Assembly (NCBI RefSeq): GCF_003143855.1
Contig: NZ_QFRK01000011.1
Location: 124,001-188,000 of the forward strand
DNA: 64,000 nucleotides
Reading direction: 5' to 3'
DNA from: Streptomyces sp. NWU339
GTDB lineage: Bacteria > Actinomycetota > Actinomycetes > Streptomycetales > Streptomycetaceae
Below the pieces are notes generated by a model that did not search any database, was not told the DNA's origin, and saw nothing but the letters and a program-made list of their open reading frames with translations. The translations under genes and the position numbers were made by a program. Positions 1 to 7,918 of the stretch are shown one piece after another. Positions within the stretch are counted from its first letter, which is position 1. Each line of letters opens with the position of its first letter.

Positions 1-62
1 TTCTGGCTCTTGCCGCAGAACGAGCACTTGAGCAGATCGCCGCCGTCACCGATGCGTGCCAC
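1..62 (-). CDS. clpX: ATP-dependent Clp protease ATP-binding subunit ClpX (N-terminal fragment)
   Basis: Only the first 20 codons are inside the window; the gene continues beyond position 1. The minus strand from GTG at 62 reads M-A-R-I-G-D-G-G-D-L-L-K-C-S-F-C-G-K-S-Q, which is the start of the ClpX zinc-binding domain with the first CxxC pair. ClpX is the AAA+ unfoldase that feeds substrates to the ClpP1P2 barrel. It lies directly downstream of clpP2 on the same strand, with 189 bp between them, as is usual in actinomycetes. Product identity is secure despite the short length because the N-terminus is highly conserved. Confidence 0.9.
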   Translation of the reverse strand, partial: MARIGDGGDLLKCSFCGKSQ

Positions 63-251
63 GGTGTGCTTCCCCTTCGCCTGGGAGCCACCTGGACGTC
101 AACGTCCATCGACTCCTGGTGCTGCCTTATGTCCGACGGTACCTTGCCGGGCCCCCCGTCCGGGCCCCCCTTGGCACGGTTCGCTTCGACGTGGACCGTC
201 CGCGACCATGCCAAGGAGCGGCAGACAATACAGCCTCCCGGATCCCACGCG

Positions 252-932
252 TCAGCGCAGGCTGGTGTTGTCCATCTTCCGGGTGGTGATGATCTGGTCG
301 ATCAGACCGTAGCTCAGCGCGTCCTCGGCCGTGAGGATCTTGTCCCGCTCGATGTCCTCGCGGATCTTCTCGACCGGCGTGGTGGAGTGCTTGGCCAGCA
401 TCTCCTCCAGCTGCGAACGCATCCGGAGGATCTCGTTGGCGGCGATCTCCAGGTCGGAGACCTGGCCGCGGCCGGTCTCGCTGTACGGCTGGTGGATCAG
501 CACGCGCGCGTTCGGCAGGGCCATGCGCTTGCCGGGCGTACCGGCGGCGAGCAGCACGGCGGCGGCGGAGGCCGCCTGGCCCATGCAGACCGTCTGGATG
601 TCCGGCTTCACGTACTGCATGGTGTCGTAGATCGCCGTGAGCGCGGTGAAGGAGCCGCCGGGGCTGTTGATGTAGACCGAGATGTCCCGGTCGGGGTCCA
701 TCGACTCCAGGCACAGCAGCTGCGCCATGACGTCGTTGGCGGAGGCGTCGTCGATCTGCACGCCGAGGAAGATCACGCGCTCCTCGAAGAGCTTCGCGTA
801 CGGGTCGTACTCGCGGATGCCCTGGGAGGTGCGCTCGACGAAGCGCGGGATGACGTAGCGGGATTCGGCCGCGGGGCCGGTGTACTCGGCACGGGCGCGG
901 TCGTACAGGCCGCTGCCGGGGAAGTCGTTCAC
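252..932 (-). CDS. clpP2: ATP-dependent Clp protease proteolytic subunit ClpP2
   Basis: This 226-residue serine peptidase is the second ClpP of the actinobacterial ClpP1P2 complex and works in the cytosol with ClpX or ClpC. The catalytic triad is visible: Ser near 122 in GQAAS, His near 147 in LIHQPY, and Asp near 197 in IERDK. The substrate-binding strand contains YINSPGG. The GTG start at 932 is preceded 7 nt upstream by AGGAG, which decides it over a much longer upstream reading frame. It lies downstream of clpP1 with a 113-bp gap holding a hairpin, so it is probably co-transcribed from the clpP1 promoter. Confidence 0.95.
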   Translation of the reverse strand: MNDFPGSGLYDRARAEYTGPAAESRYVIPRFVERTSQGIREYDPYAKLFEERVIFLGVQIDDASANDVMAQLLCLESMDPDRDISVYINSPGGSFTALTAIYDTMQYVKPDIQTVCMGQAASAAAVLLAAGTPGKRMALPNARVLIHQPYSETGRGQVSDLEIAANEILRMRSQLEEMLAKHSTTPVEKIREDIERDKILTAEDALSYGLIDQIITTRKMDNTSLR

Positions 933-982
933 AGTGTCTCCTGGAAAGGGGCTGAGGCGGTCGGCCGGGGCTGCTGGGGCTG

Positions 983-1010
983 CCGTCGGACCCTGGGGCG
1001 GGTCCGACGG
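983..1010 (-). promoter_or_regulatory. Intercistronic hairpin between clpP1 and clpP2
   Basis: An 11-bp perfect stem (983-993 with 1000-1010) closes a 6-nt loop. No U-run follows in the minus direction, so it is more likely an mRNA-processing or attenuation structure than a full terminator. Function is inferred from position only. Confidence 0.4.
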
Positions 1011-1045
1011 GGTCCTACGGGGCCGCTGGGGCTCCCGTGGGCCGC

Positions 1046-1666
1046 TCAGGCCGCCCCGGTGCCGCCGCCGCCCGGCATGCCCGCGGCCGTGGGGATGACG
1101 TCGTCGATGAGGCCGTAGTTCTTGGCCTCGAAGGCGTCGAACCAGCGGTCGCGGTCCGAGTCGCGGGTGATCTGCTCGACCGACTGGCCCGTGTGCTGGG
1201 AGGTGAGCTCGGCCATGCGCTTCTTGGTGTGCAGCAGCCGCTCGGCGTGGATCTTGATGTCCGAGGCCGAGCCGGCCAGGCCGGCGGAGGGCTGGTGGAT
1301 CAGGATCTCCGCGTTCGGCAGCGCGAAGCGCTTGCCGGGCGTGCCCGCGCTGAGCAGGAACTGACCCATCGAGGCCGCGAGGCCCATGGCGATGGTCACC
1401 ACGTCGTTCTTGATGAACTGCATGGTGTCGTAGATCGCCATACCGGCCGTGATCGAGCCGCCGGGGCTGTTGATGTAGAGGTAGATGTCCTTGTCCGGAT
1501 CGGCGGCAAGGAGCAGCAGCTGTGCGGTGATCTTGTTGGCGATGTCGTCGTCCACCGGCTGGCCGAGGAAGATGATCCGCTCGTTGAGCAGCCGGTTGTA
1601 GACCTGGTCGCCGAGGCCACCACCGATGGAAGGCTCGCCGGCGGCTGAAGGCATCAGATTCGTCAC
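1046..1666 (-). CDS. clpP1: ATP-dependent Clp protease proteolytic subunit ClpP1
   Basis: This 206-residue ClpP paralogue has the triad Ser near 99 (GLAASMG), His near 124 (LIHQPSAG) and Asp near 171-173 (RDSDRD), plus the YINSPGGS strand. It forms a hetero-tetradecamer with ClpP2 in actinomycetes. The GTG start at 1666 gives V-T-N-L-M-P and is preceded by AGGTGG at about 6 nt. An internal ATG four codons later is an alternative. It is the first gene of the clpP1-clpP2 unit. A candidate ClgR activator box lies 155 bp upstream. The glycine-rich C-terminus ends GGGGTGAA. Confidence 0.95.
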   Translation of the reverse strand: MTNLMPSAAGEPSIGGGLGDQVYNRLLNERIIFLGQPVDDDIANKITAQLLLLAADPDKDIYLYINSPGGSITAGMAIYDTMQFIKNDVVTIAMGLAASMGQFLLSAGTPGKRFALPNAEILIHQPSAGLAGSASDIKIHAERLLHTKKRMAELTSQHTGQSVEQITRDSDRDRWFDAFEAKNYGLIDDVIPTAAGMPGGGGTGAA

Positions 1667-1820
1667 GTATCCACCTGCTCGTCTTACGACGGCGCCGGGC
1701 CGTCTCACGTGTTCTGCCGGGGTGTGGGGCCGTCCGGCCGTACTCGCGGACTCCCCTGCCCTCGTATTCATGGACCCTAACGCGCGGGCCCCTTCGGGGA
1801 ATCCCGCAGCGGGGGGTGTT

Positions 1821-1831
1821 CGCTGTGAGCG
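1821..1831 (-). promoter_or_regulatory. Candidate ClgR box upstream of clpP1
   Basis: The minus strand reads CGCTCACAGCG, an exact match to the CGCYNANRGCG core reported for the actinobacterial Clp regulator ClgR. The plus strand shows a GTTCGC half-site. ClgR is known to activate clpP1P2 in Streptomyces and corynebacteria. The site sits 155 bp upstream of the clpP1 start, between clpP1 and the tig terminator. The motif match is seen; binding is inferred. Confidence 0.55.
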
Positions 1832-1910
1832 CAGGTGGCTCCGCGGGGCGGGACGGGGTTCCTCGCGCCGCGGGCGGTCCGGCCGGTGGGGCCCGCCCCG
1901 CCGTACGGCA

Positions 1911-1944
1911 GACGGGCCCCGGCCATGATGGTCCGGGGCCCGTC
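1911..1944 (-). terminator. Intrinsic terminator of tig
   Basis: A perfect 12-bp G+C-rich stem (1911-1922 with 1933-1944) with a 10-nt loop starts 27 bp after the tig stop codon. There is no strong U tract, which is common for streptomycete terminators. Confidence 0.75.
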
Positions 1945-1971
1945 GTACGTCCGTCAGAGGCGGCGCGAGGG

Positions 1972-3426
1972 TCAGCCCTCGGTCTTCTCCTCGGCCTCGT
2001 CGGCCTTGGCGTCGGTCTTGTCCTCAGCCTTGTCGGCCTTGGCCTCAGCCTTGTCCTCGGCGGCGTCGGTGGACTCGGCGGCGGCCTCGCCGGCCTCCGT
2101 CTCGTCCTCCTCTTCCTCGTCCTCGAGGTCGATGATCTCGCCGTTGGTGTCCTTGACCGTGGCCTTCTCGACCACGGCGGCCAGGGCCTTGCCGCGGGCG
2201 ACCTCGCCGACCAGGAGCGGAACCTGGCCCTGCTCGACGACGGCCTGGGCGAACTGGTCGGGGGACATGCCGGAGGAGGCCGCACGACGCATGAGGTGCT
2301 CGGTGAGCTCCTCCTGGTTGACGTTCAGCTTCTCCTGGTTGACGAGCTGGTCGAGCACGAACTGGGTCTTGATGCCCTTGATCGCGGCCTCGCGGGTCTC
2401 GGTGTCGAACTCCTCGGCCGTCTTGCCCTGGATCTCCAGGTACTTCTCGAGGTCGAGGCCCATCTGACCGAGCTGGTGGTGCTCGAGGTTGTGCTTACGG
2501 GTGTTGATCTCGTCCTCGAGCAGCTTCTCGGGGACGGGCACCTCGACCAGCTCGAGCAGCTTGTCCAGGACGCGCTCCTGGGCCTGCGTGGCCTGGTCGT
2601 ACTGCTTCATGTTCTCCAGGCGCTTGCGGCTGTCCGCGCGCAGCTCCTCGAGGGTGTCGAACTCGGAGGCGAGCTGCGCGAACTCGTCGTCCAGCTCGGG
2701 CAGCTCACGCTTGGCGACCTGGGTGACCTTGACGGTGACCTCGGCCTCCTTGCCCGCCGCGGAGCCGCCCTTGAGCTCGGAGGTGAAAGTGGCCTCCTGG
2801 TCGGCCGACAGGCCCGTCACGGCGGCGTCGACGCCGTCCAGCAGCTCACCGGAGCCGATGGTGTAGGAGACGCCGTTGGCGATGCCGTCCTCCAGCACCT
2901 CGCCGTCGACCTTGGCCTCCAGGTCGATGGTGACGACGTCGCCGTCCTCGGCGGCACGCTCGACCGGGGAGGTGGAGGCGAAGCGCCCGCGCAGCTCCTC
3001 GACGGCCTTGTCGACGTCCTCGTCGGTGACCTCGACGGCGTCGACCTCGACCTCGATGCCGGAGTAGTCCGGGATCTCGATGGTCGGGCGGATGTCGACC
3101 TCGGCGGTGAAGTTCAGCGTCTCGCCGTCCTTCAGCTCCGTGATGTCGACCTCGGGCTGGCCCAGCGGGTTCAGCTCGGCCTCGTTGACCGCGTCGGTGT
3201 AGAACTTCGGGAGGGCGTCGTTGACCGCCTCCTCCAGCACCGCACCGCGGCCGAAGCGCTGGTCGATGACCCGGGCCGGGACCTTGCCCTTGCGGAAGCC
3301 CTTCACCGTGACCTGCTGGTTGATCTTCTTGTACGCCGCGTCGAGGCTGTCCTTGAGCTCCTCGAAGGGCACCTCGACAGTGAGCCGAACCCGGGTCGGG
3401 TTCAGGGTCTCCACGGCGCTCTTCAC
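1972..3426 (-). CDS. tig: Trigger factor (ribosome-associated chaperone/peptidyl-prolyl isomerase)
   Basis: This 484-residue protein is the trigger factor that binds the ribosome exit tunnel and folds nascent chains. The N-terminal ribosome-binding domain contains the GFRKGKVPARV signature near residues 44-54. An FKBP-type isomerase domain lies in the middle, and a helical C-terminal chaperone domain follows. The tail after about residue 430 is a long Asp/Glu/Ala/Lys-rich low-complexity extension, typical of streptomycete forms. The GTG start at 3426 is preceded by AAGGAG at 8 nt; an upstream in-frame extension runs through the tRNA and is rejected. It lies upstream of the clp genes on the same strand but has its own terminator. 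Confidence 0.95.
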   Translation of the reverse strand: MKSAVETLNPTRVRLTVEVPFEELKDSLDAAYKKINQQVTVKGFRKGKVPARVIDQRFGRGAVLEEAVNDALPKFYTDAVNEAELNPLGQPEVDITELKDGETLNFTAEVDIRPTIEIPDYSGIEVEVDAVEVTDEDVDKAVEELRGRFASTSPVERAAEDGDVVTIDLEAKVDGEVLEDGIANGVSYTIGSGELLDGVDAAVTGLSADQEATFTSELKGGSAAGKEAEVTVKVTQVAKRELPELDDEFAQLASEFDTLEELRADSRKRLENMKQYDQATQAQERVLDKLLELVEVPVPEKLLEDEINTRKHNLEHHQLGQMGLDLEKYLEIQGKTAEEFDTETREAAIKGIKTQFVLDQLVNQEKLNVNQEELTEHLMRRAASSGMSPDQFAQAVVEQGQVPLLVGEVARGKALAAVVEKATVKDTNGEIIDLEDEEEEDETEAGEAAAESTDAAEDKAEAKADKAEDKTDAKADEAEEKTEG

Positions 3427-3567
3427 GGTTCGGTCTCCTTGTGGCTGACTTCTCGGATTCTGCCGGGACCAGAGTGGTCCGGCGGATTCGCCGCCCGGAG
3501 ACTTCAGACCTGAGACACACGGGCGTGCAACTTGCATAGTAACGGCAGCGACTACAGCGCCCAAAAG

Positions 3568-3588
3568 CCGATCACTATCGGTGATCGG
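3568..3588 (-). terminator. Intrinsic terminator of tRNA-Pro
   Basis: An 8-bp stem (3568-3575 with 3581-3588) with a 5-nt loop is followed on the minus strand by GCTTTTGG. It lies immediately after the 3' end of tRNA-Pro, so it fits as that gene's terminator. Confidence 0.7.
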
Positions 3589-3593
3589 GTGAG

Positions 3594-3670
3594 TGGTCGG
3601 GGTGGCGGGATTTGAACCCACGGCCTTCCGCTCCCAAAGCGGACGCGCTACCAAGCTGCGCCACACCCCG
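3594..3670 (-). tRNA. tRNA-Pro (anticodon TGG)
   Basis: The minus strand folds as a cloverleaf with a 7-bp acceptor stem CGGGGTG/CACCCCG, an anticodon loop TTTGGGA giving anticodon TGG, and a T-loop GTTCAAATC. The discriminator A and an encoded CCA (3594-3596) complete a 77-nt gene. It lies divergently from tRNA-Gly. Confidence 0.95.
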
Positions 3671-3836
3671 TCTGGTGCGACACGTAGGGTACATGCCGCC
3701 GCGTACTCCGGCCTCCGCATATCGCGGGCGCGGTGCGGCGGCGGGGCCCGAGTGGGCACGGGGTGTGCGCCGAGGGCGCACCACCCGCTACGATGCCTGT
3801 CAGTGCCGCGGTCCTCCCGACCTGCGGTGCGCTCCT

Positions 3837-3910
3837 GCGGGCGTAGCTCAATGGTAGAGCCCTAGTCTTCCAAACTAGCTACGCGGGTTCGATTCCCGTC
3901 GCCCGCTCCA
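3837..3910 (+). tRNA. tRNA-Gly (anticodon TCC), integration target
   Basis: The gene has acceptor stem GCGGGCG/CGCCCGC, D-arm GCTC..GAGC, anticodon stem CTAGT/ACTAG with loop CTTCCAA giving TCC, discriminator T and encoded CCA. Its 3' half, from position 3866, is repeated exactly at 10174, so the 3' half seen here was supplied by the integrated element. The tRNA stays intact, as expected for tyrosine-recombinase insertion into a tRNA 3' end. Confidence 0.95.
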
Positions 3911-3922
3911 CACGGCTCAGGG
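3866..3922. repeat. attL: 57-bp direct repeat, tRNA-Gly side
   Basis: Positions 3866-3922 are identical to 10174-10230. The repeat starts in the tRNA-Gly anticodon loop (TCTTCC) and ends a few bases past the CCA. The adjacent divergent-facing integrase gene ends 54 bp away. These are the left and right attachment sites of the element. Confidence 0.93.
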
Positions 3923-3955
3923 CCAGGTCTGAGGACTTTTCCTCCACCTGGCCCT
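3919..3955 (+). terminator. Element-borne terminator behind tRNA-Gly
   Basis: Outer stem AGGGCCAGGT/ACCTGGCCCT encloses an inner GAGGA-CTTT-TCCTC hairpin. The structure directly follows the tRNA. A sister hairpin with the same inner core but a different outer stem follows attR at 10227-10264. Confidence 0.75.
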
Positions 3956-3975
3956 GATCGTTTCTGGGGCTGCGT

Positions 3976-5109
3976 TCAGTCCACCGTGTCCCCCGCGTGC
4001 CCCTTCGGCTTCCGGCCTCTGTCGACCAGGCCGCTCAGCGCGTCAGCGATCAGCCGGTCCCGCTCGGCGCTCGCGTGCTGATAGATCAGCGCGGCACGGG
4101 CGGTGCTGTGACCCATCCGCGACATCAGCTCCCGTGTGCTGGCCCCCGTGGACGCGGCCAGGGTGTTCCCTGTGTGCCGAAGATCATGGAAGTGCAGGCC
4201 CTTGATCCCCGCGGCCTCGCACGCCTTGTGCCACAGCCGGTTGAAGTGGTTCCGACGCGGTGTCGCTCCCTTGCCGCCGATGAAAACCCGGCCGCCCGCT
4301 CCAGGTTCGGCGTACTGCTCCAGGTGGTCACGGATGTCCGGCACGATGGCGGCCGGGATCGACACCGTGCGCTTGCCCGCAGCGCTCTTGGGCGCCTTGA
4401 TCTCACGCGCGCCGTTGTTCAACTCGGCAACCGCCCGGCGGACACGCAAGGCGCCAGCATCCAGGTCGATGTCCCGGCGGTGCAGTCCGATCAACTCGCC
4501 CCAACGCAGGCCGAGGAACCCGGCCATGAGCACGAGCGCCCGGTAACGAGGCTGTATGGCGTCGGCCAGGTCGTAGACCTCCTGCACTGTGGCGGTCGGT
4601 CGCTCCGGAGTGTGCACCGTACTGGCGCCCTTGATCGTGCAGGGGTTGCGCCGGATCATCTGGTCAGCGACCGCAGTGCCCAGGATGGCGCGTAACAGGG
4701 CGTACGCCTTCGCGACCGTCGTCGGGCCGGTACCAGCAGCGAGCTTGTCCGCACGCCAGCGCCGCACGAACGGGGGCGAGATCTCCGCGACGTTGACGCT
4801 CCCGAAGACCGGCTCCAGGTGGTGCCGTAGCAACGAGCCGTAGAGCTGGCGCGTGGTAGCGGTCAGTTCCCGCTCCTCGATCCAGGCAGCGGCGTACGGG
4901 CCAAACGGCACCTTCCCGGCGTCCGGGTCGTGCCAGTCGCCGCGCCGCATCTCAGTCTGCTTGTCGGCCAGCCAGGCGTCCGCGTCCTTTTTCGTGCGGA
5001 AGGTGTCCGGGGCAGGCCGCAGTAGCCCGTCAGGGCCGACGTAGCGGGCCTGGTAGCGGCCGGACGGGAGCTTGCGCACACGGCCGAACTGTCGGCGCTT
5101 CGCAGCCAT
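3976..5109 (-). CDS. int: Tyrosine-family site-specific integrase
   Basis: This 377-residue recombinase has an N-terminal arm-binding region (RYQARYVGPDG, residues 18-28), an SAM-like core-binding domain, and a C-terminal catalytic domain. Active-site residues are visible: Arg near 201 in LGLRWGEL, H-D-L-R-H near 306-310, and the nucleophilic Tyr near 341 in LIYQHAS. It would integrate and excise the element at the tRNA-Gly 57-bp sites; its stop lies 54 bp from attL. The ATG overlaps the xis stop as TGATG, with GGAGG upstream, so it is translationally coupled. A rare TTA leucine codon (4693-4695) suggests bldA-dependent expression. Confidence 0.95.
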   Translation of the reverse strand: MAAKRRQFGRVRKLPSGRYQARYVGPDGLLRPAPDTFRTKKDADAWLADKQTEMRRGDWHDPDAGKVPFGPYAAAWIEERELTATTRQLYGSLLRHHLEPVFGSVNVAEISPPFVRRWRADKLAAGTGPTTVAKAYALLRAILGTAVADQMIRRNPCTIKGASTVHTPERPTATVQEVYDLADAIQPRYRALVLMAGFLGLRWGELIGLHRRDIDLDAGALRVRRAVAELNNGAREIKAPKSAAGKRTVSIPAAIVPDIRDHLEQYAEPGAGGRVFIGGKGATPRRNHFNRLWHKACEAAGIKGLHFHDLRHTGNTLAASTGASTRELMSRMGHSTARAALIYQHASAERDRLIADALSGLVDRGRKPKGHAGDTVD

Positions 5110-5318
5110 CAGGCAGCCCTCCTGAGCGTTCCCGGACGAGCGGTGACCGGCTGGACGGTGTTCTCGGCGATGAAGGCGGACACGGCGCTCTCCGGGATGC
5201 GGACGTGCCGACCGATCTTGACGAAGGCGATCCGCCGCTCTTCGATCAGACGCCGAGGGAAGCGGACGGTCGTGCCGAGCAGTTCGGCCACCTGGTGCAC
5301 ATCGAGAAGGCGTTCCAC
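5109..5318 (-). CDS. xis: Excisionase (MerR-like/HTH_17 DNA-binding protein)
   Basis: This 69-residue protein has a winged-helix excisionase fold: LLDVHQVAELLGTT, then R-F-P-R-R-L-I recognition helix, then the wing AFVKIGRHVRIPESAV. It would act as the directionality factor favouring excision. The GTG at 5318 has a GGGGGAG site 8 nt upstream; GTGs at 5324 and 5327, which overlap the rep stop, are alternatives. Its stop overlaps the int start. The TCC-like recognition helix reads RFPRR rather than the usual VYRWI, so the family match is by overall pattern and context. Confidence 0.85.
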   Translation of the reverse strand: MERLLDVHQVAELLGTTVRFPRRLIEERRIAFVKIGRHVRIPESAVSAFIAENTVQPVTARPGTLRRAA

Positions 5319-5320
5319 GA

Positions 5321-6745
5321 TCACCACTCCCCCGTGGTCTCTTGGTCTTGCAGGTCGGCGAGTGCTTCGCGTGCTGTCTCTCGGTTCAGTCGGATCTCCC
5401 TTGCGATGGATGAGGCGAGCCAGGATTCGCCGGGGGTGTGGCCCTGCCCGGCGTAGGTCCAGTGGGCGAGCACGAGCGTGGAGCCCTCCGGGTCGTCGAG
5501 GTCCTCGGAGAGCCCGCGTTCGCGGCGTTCCTGCCGGGCCCGGTAGTCGGCCCGCACCTGGCGCAGCGCGCCCAGGGTGGTGGAGTAGCTGCGGGACTTG
5601 GTGGAGAAGTGCCCGCGGAAGCCGAGCATGTGAGCCCACCGGGCCAGCAGCCGATCCGGGTAGGCGTCATCGAGCGCCCAGCACGCTTCGATCAGGCGGC
5701 GGGTGTGCGCGGGCAGGGGTAGCTTGTCCAGCTCGGAGAGCTCCCCGATCCGGCGGTCCACGGTGCCGGTGGTCTCGGCGGCCTTGGTGGCGTACTTGGC
5801 GACGTAGGAGGCGACCGCCTGTTCGGTCAGTTCCTCGCGGCCCAGGGCGCCGATGGTCTGCACGTCGACCTGGGAGCCCCAGCGCAGGACCCGGGCGGGG
5901 AAGTCACCGGCTGCGGGCACCGGCACCGAGACCCGTCCGGCAGCAGCCCGGATCGCCCCGTCCAGCAGAGCCACCGTGGCCCAGGCCGGCGGGGAGGTGT
6001 CGGGACCGGCCGGGCCGTCGAGCCGCACCACGGCGTGGAAGTGCACGGCCCCGCGCTTTTGGAACTCGGCGACCTTGCCGAAGGAGACCCGGCACGCCTC
6101 CCGCAGGGCGGTTTGGGTGATGCCCGCGCGGGCGGCGATCTCCCGGCGCAGGTAGATGGTGAAGCGCCGCCACAGGTCCCCGGCGAAGTTGTTGAACAGC
6201 ACCGAGCCCGCGTAGTCGTAGCGCTCCGGGTCGAGGGCGGTGCCGAGCGCCGGATCATCCTCGGCGTGCTGGGCACCGCAGCGGCAGCGCCCGGAGTCGG
6301 GGCGGTTGTGGACCGGGCCGAACGAGGGGGCGGTCAGGGTGGCGAACACCCGGGGGTGATCCCGCACGGTCGCGGGCACGTCCTTGCGTTCGTCGCCGGT
6401 GATCCCGGCCCGGATCAGGTGGTAGGTGTCGCCCGCGTAGGTCCAGGCGCAGGCCGGGCAGCGGGAGGCACGGCGGTTGCCGCAGGCCACCCGGAGCCGT
6501 CCGCCCGGCTCCTGCTCGGTCGAGTACGCGTACAGGACGTCGCCCGACTTGGCGTCGCGGGTGACCGTTGATCCTTGCAGGTGGATCGGGTTGGAGCAGC
6601 CGCCGGTACGGCGTACCTGTTCCTGCCAGCGGTCGAAGCCGGGCGTGTTGGCGACCCGGAGCAGGTCGGCCAGGGTCAGGGGGTCAACGCCCATGGAGGC
6701 CGCAGCACCGGCCACGGCCTCCGGGGGGACGGGGAGCACCGTCAC
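5321..6745 (-). CDS. Rolling-circle replication initiator (RepSA-like)
   Basis: This 474-residue protein matches the pSAM2 RepSA type of actinomycete initiators. A HUH-type histidine motif, AVHFHAVVRLDG, lies near residues 232-243, and a candidate nucleophile motif SYVAKYATK near 311-320. The FATLTAPSFG motif upstream is the usual motif I of rolling-circle Reps. A CGNRRASRCPAC stretch near 125-136 could bind zinc. The start is GTG at 6745, overlapping the previous gene's stop as GTGA. It would nick the excised circle and start single-strand replication. Identification is by motifs and gene order. Confidence 0.9.
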   Translation of the reverse strand: MTVLPVPPEAVAGAAASMGVDPLTLADLLRVANTPGFDRWQEQVRRTGGCSNPIHLQGSTVTRDAKSGDVLYAYSTEQEPGGRLRVACGNRRASRCPACAWTYAGDTYHLIRAGITGDERKDVPATVRDHPRVFATLTAPSFGPVHNRPDSGRCRCGAQHAEDDPALGTALDPERYDYAGSVLFNNFAGDLWRRFTIYLRREIAARAGITQTALREACRVSFGKVAEFQKRGAVHFHAVVRLDGPAGPDTSPPAWATVALLDGAIRAAAGRVSVPVPAAGDFPARVLRWGSQVDVQTIGALGREELTEQAVASYVAKYATKAAETTGTVDRRIGELSELDKLPLPAHTRRLIEACWALDDAYPDRLLARWAHMLGFRGHFSTKSRSYSTTLGALRQVRADYRARQERRERGLSEDLDDPEGSTLVLAHWTYAGQGHTPGESWLASSIAREIRLNRETAREALADLQDQETTGEW

Positions 6746-7269
6746 GCGGCACCCCCGCACAGCGGGCACGGGCCGTAGCCCTCCTCGTACCATTCCGCGT
6801 CCACGTCGACGGCCCAGCACGCCCACACCTGCCGGGTGTCGTTGCACTCGGGGCACGGCCCGTCCAGCAGGAACCGGCCGCCCCGCTCCTGGGCCTCATC
6901 GCTCATGGAGGCGAGGTGCGTGACCAGCGCCGCCAGCTCCCCGGCCCGCCGGTCGCGCTTGGGGTCGGGGAACCGCTCGGCGTGGGCCCGCTTCTGCTCG
7001 GCCGTGACCCGCTTCAGCGCGCGGAGGCGCCGGTATCCGGCCTCCAGTGCGGCCATGCGGCAAAGCCGGTCCAGGCCCAGGCGGGTGGCGCCCTGGATGA
7101 TCCAGGCGACCAACTGCGCGTCGTCCCCGCGCTTGTAGCGGTAGCCGTCCGGCAGATCCGAGGCGTATAGCGCCACGGCCCGCTCACCATTCGACAGGTC
7201 CGACAGCGAAACGGTCTCCGACACGGGCAGCACGGGCGCAGGGTGCGAAGCGGTCAACGTCGCAGGCAT
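6742..7269 (-). CDS. Element protein of unknown function with C-terminal zinc-finger-like cysteines
   Basis: I recognise no named family in this 175-residue protein, but genes of this kind commonly precede rep in actinomycete integrative elements. A helical region spans about 30-120, with a YRRLRALKRVTAEQKRAHAERF segment rich in Arg/Lys. Two CxxC pairs near the C-terminus (CPEC, about 140, and CPLC, about 168) suggest a zinc ribbon. The ATG at 7269 has GGGAG 8 nt upstream. Its stop overlaps the rep start (GTGA), so it is coupled to replication and may be a Rep accessory factor. That role is inferred. Confidence 0.8.
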   Translation of the reverse strand: MPATLTASHPAPVLPVSETVSLSDLSNGERAVALYASDLPDGYRYKRGDDAQLVAWIIQGATRLGLDRLCRMAALEAGYRRLRALKRVTAEQKRAHAERFPDPKRDRRAGELAALVTHLASMSDEAQERGGRFLLDGPCPECNDTRQVWACWAVDVDAEWYEEGYGPCPLCGGAA

Positions 7270-7400
7270 GATGGAAGCTCCCTTCGAGGGACGAAGGAGG
7301 GCGGCGGACTGCTTGGCGGTAGATGCGTCGCCCTCCGGGTTCGCGGCCGATGACAGCCGCATGACCTAGCTTGCTATAGAGCAGAGTAGAGCACAAGAGG

Positions 7401-7432
7401 TAGCGCGGCATAGGCTGTGCTATGTCGCGCTA
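7401..7432. promoter_or_regulatory. Operator-like palindrome between rep operon and GntR gene
   Basis: A 32-bp dyad has arms TAGCGCGGCATAG and CTATGTCGCGCTA, matching at 12 of the outer 13 positions except one wobble. It lies 18 bp upstream of the gntR start and 131 bp upstream of the rep-operon start, in a locally A+T-richer patch that also holds a related TTGCTATAG half-site at about 7371. A GntR-family repressor binding here could control both directions, as KorSA does in pSAM2. Binding is inferred. Confidence 0.6.
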
Positions 7433-7449
7433 GTCGGTACGCTCGCCAC

Positions 7450-7815
7450 ATGACGGTTGAAGCCCACGACCCCAGGCCGAAGAAGGTCCAGATCGCCGAC
7501 GCCTTGCGCGACGAGATCGCAGCGCTCCCAGCGGGGCACCGCCTTGCTTCACTACGGGAGTTGGCGGAGCGGTTCAAGGTCACCACCGTGACCGTGGGCA
7601 ACGCGCTCAAGGTGCTCACCGATGAAGGCGTGATCGTCTCGGTGCCGACACGGGGGTACTTCGTACAGACCCCGACGGGCACGACTGGGGCCGGGAAGGA
7701 TTCCAGCGAGCCTGTTAACCGAGACGAGATCAACGCCATCCGCTCCGAGATTCAGCAACTTGCTGCCCGAGTAGCCGAGTTGGAGAAGCGCTCCCAGTCC
7801 CCGAGCAGTGCCTGA
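7450..7815 (+). CDS. Short GntR-family transcriptional regulator
   Basis: This 121-residue protein has a GntR winged helix at residues 10-75: VQIADALRDEIA, LASLRELAERFKV, TTVTVGNALKVLTDEG, then the wing IVSVPTRGYFV. The usual effector domain is missing. Instead a short C-terminal coiled coil (EINAIRSEIQQLAARVAELEKR) probably dimerises it. It diverges from the rep-xis-int operon and has a long palindrome just upstream, so it is probably the element's copy or excision repressor and autoregulated. ATG at 7450 is chosen because the frame upstream overlaps the operator. Confidence 0.88.
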   Translation: MTVEAHDPRPKKVQIADALRDEIAALPAGHRLASLRELAERFKVTTVTVGNALKVLTDEGVIVSVPTRGYFVQTPTGTTGAGKDSSEPVNRDEINAIRSEIQQLAARVAELEKRSQSPSSA

Positions 7816-7864
7816 CAGTGATCCACCATGCGGTCAGCGCGATCGGGTAACTAGGGACAGGCAT

Positions 7865-7918
7865 GGTGTCACTGGGGGACAGCCTTGGTGCCAACCCCCT
7901 GTCACCCCCCGTGTCACC
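7865..7918. promoter_or_regulatory. GTGTCAC-rich operator region upstream of the XRE gene
   Basis: Three copies of (G/C)TGTCAC occur at 7866-7872, 7899-7905 and 7911-7917. The flanking GGTGTCACTGGGGGACA and the reverse complement of TGTCACCCCCCGTGTCACC form an imperfect large dyad. This sits 52 bp upstream of the XRE/TPR start. It looks like a promoter/operator cluster, perhaps for that regulator itself. Confidence 0.4.

Noticed and set aside
66..3513. Long plus-strand frames across the clp and tig genes
   Set aside because: They are antisense to genes with certain identity and are products of G+C-rich codon bias; the peptides are low-complexity Val/Leu/Gly/Asp strings.
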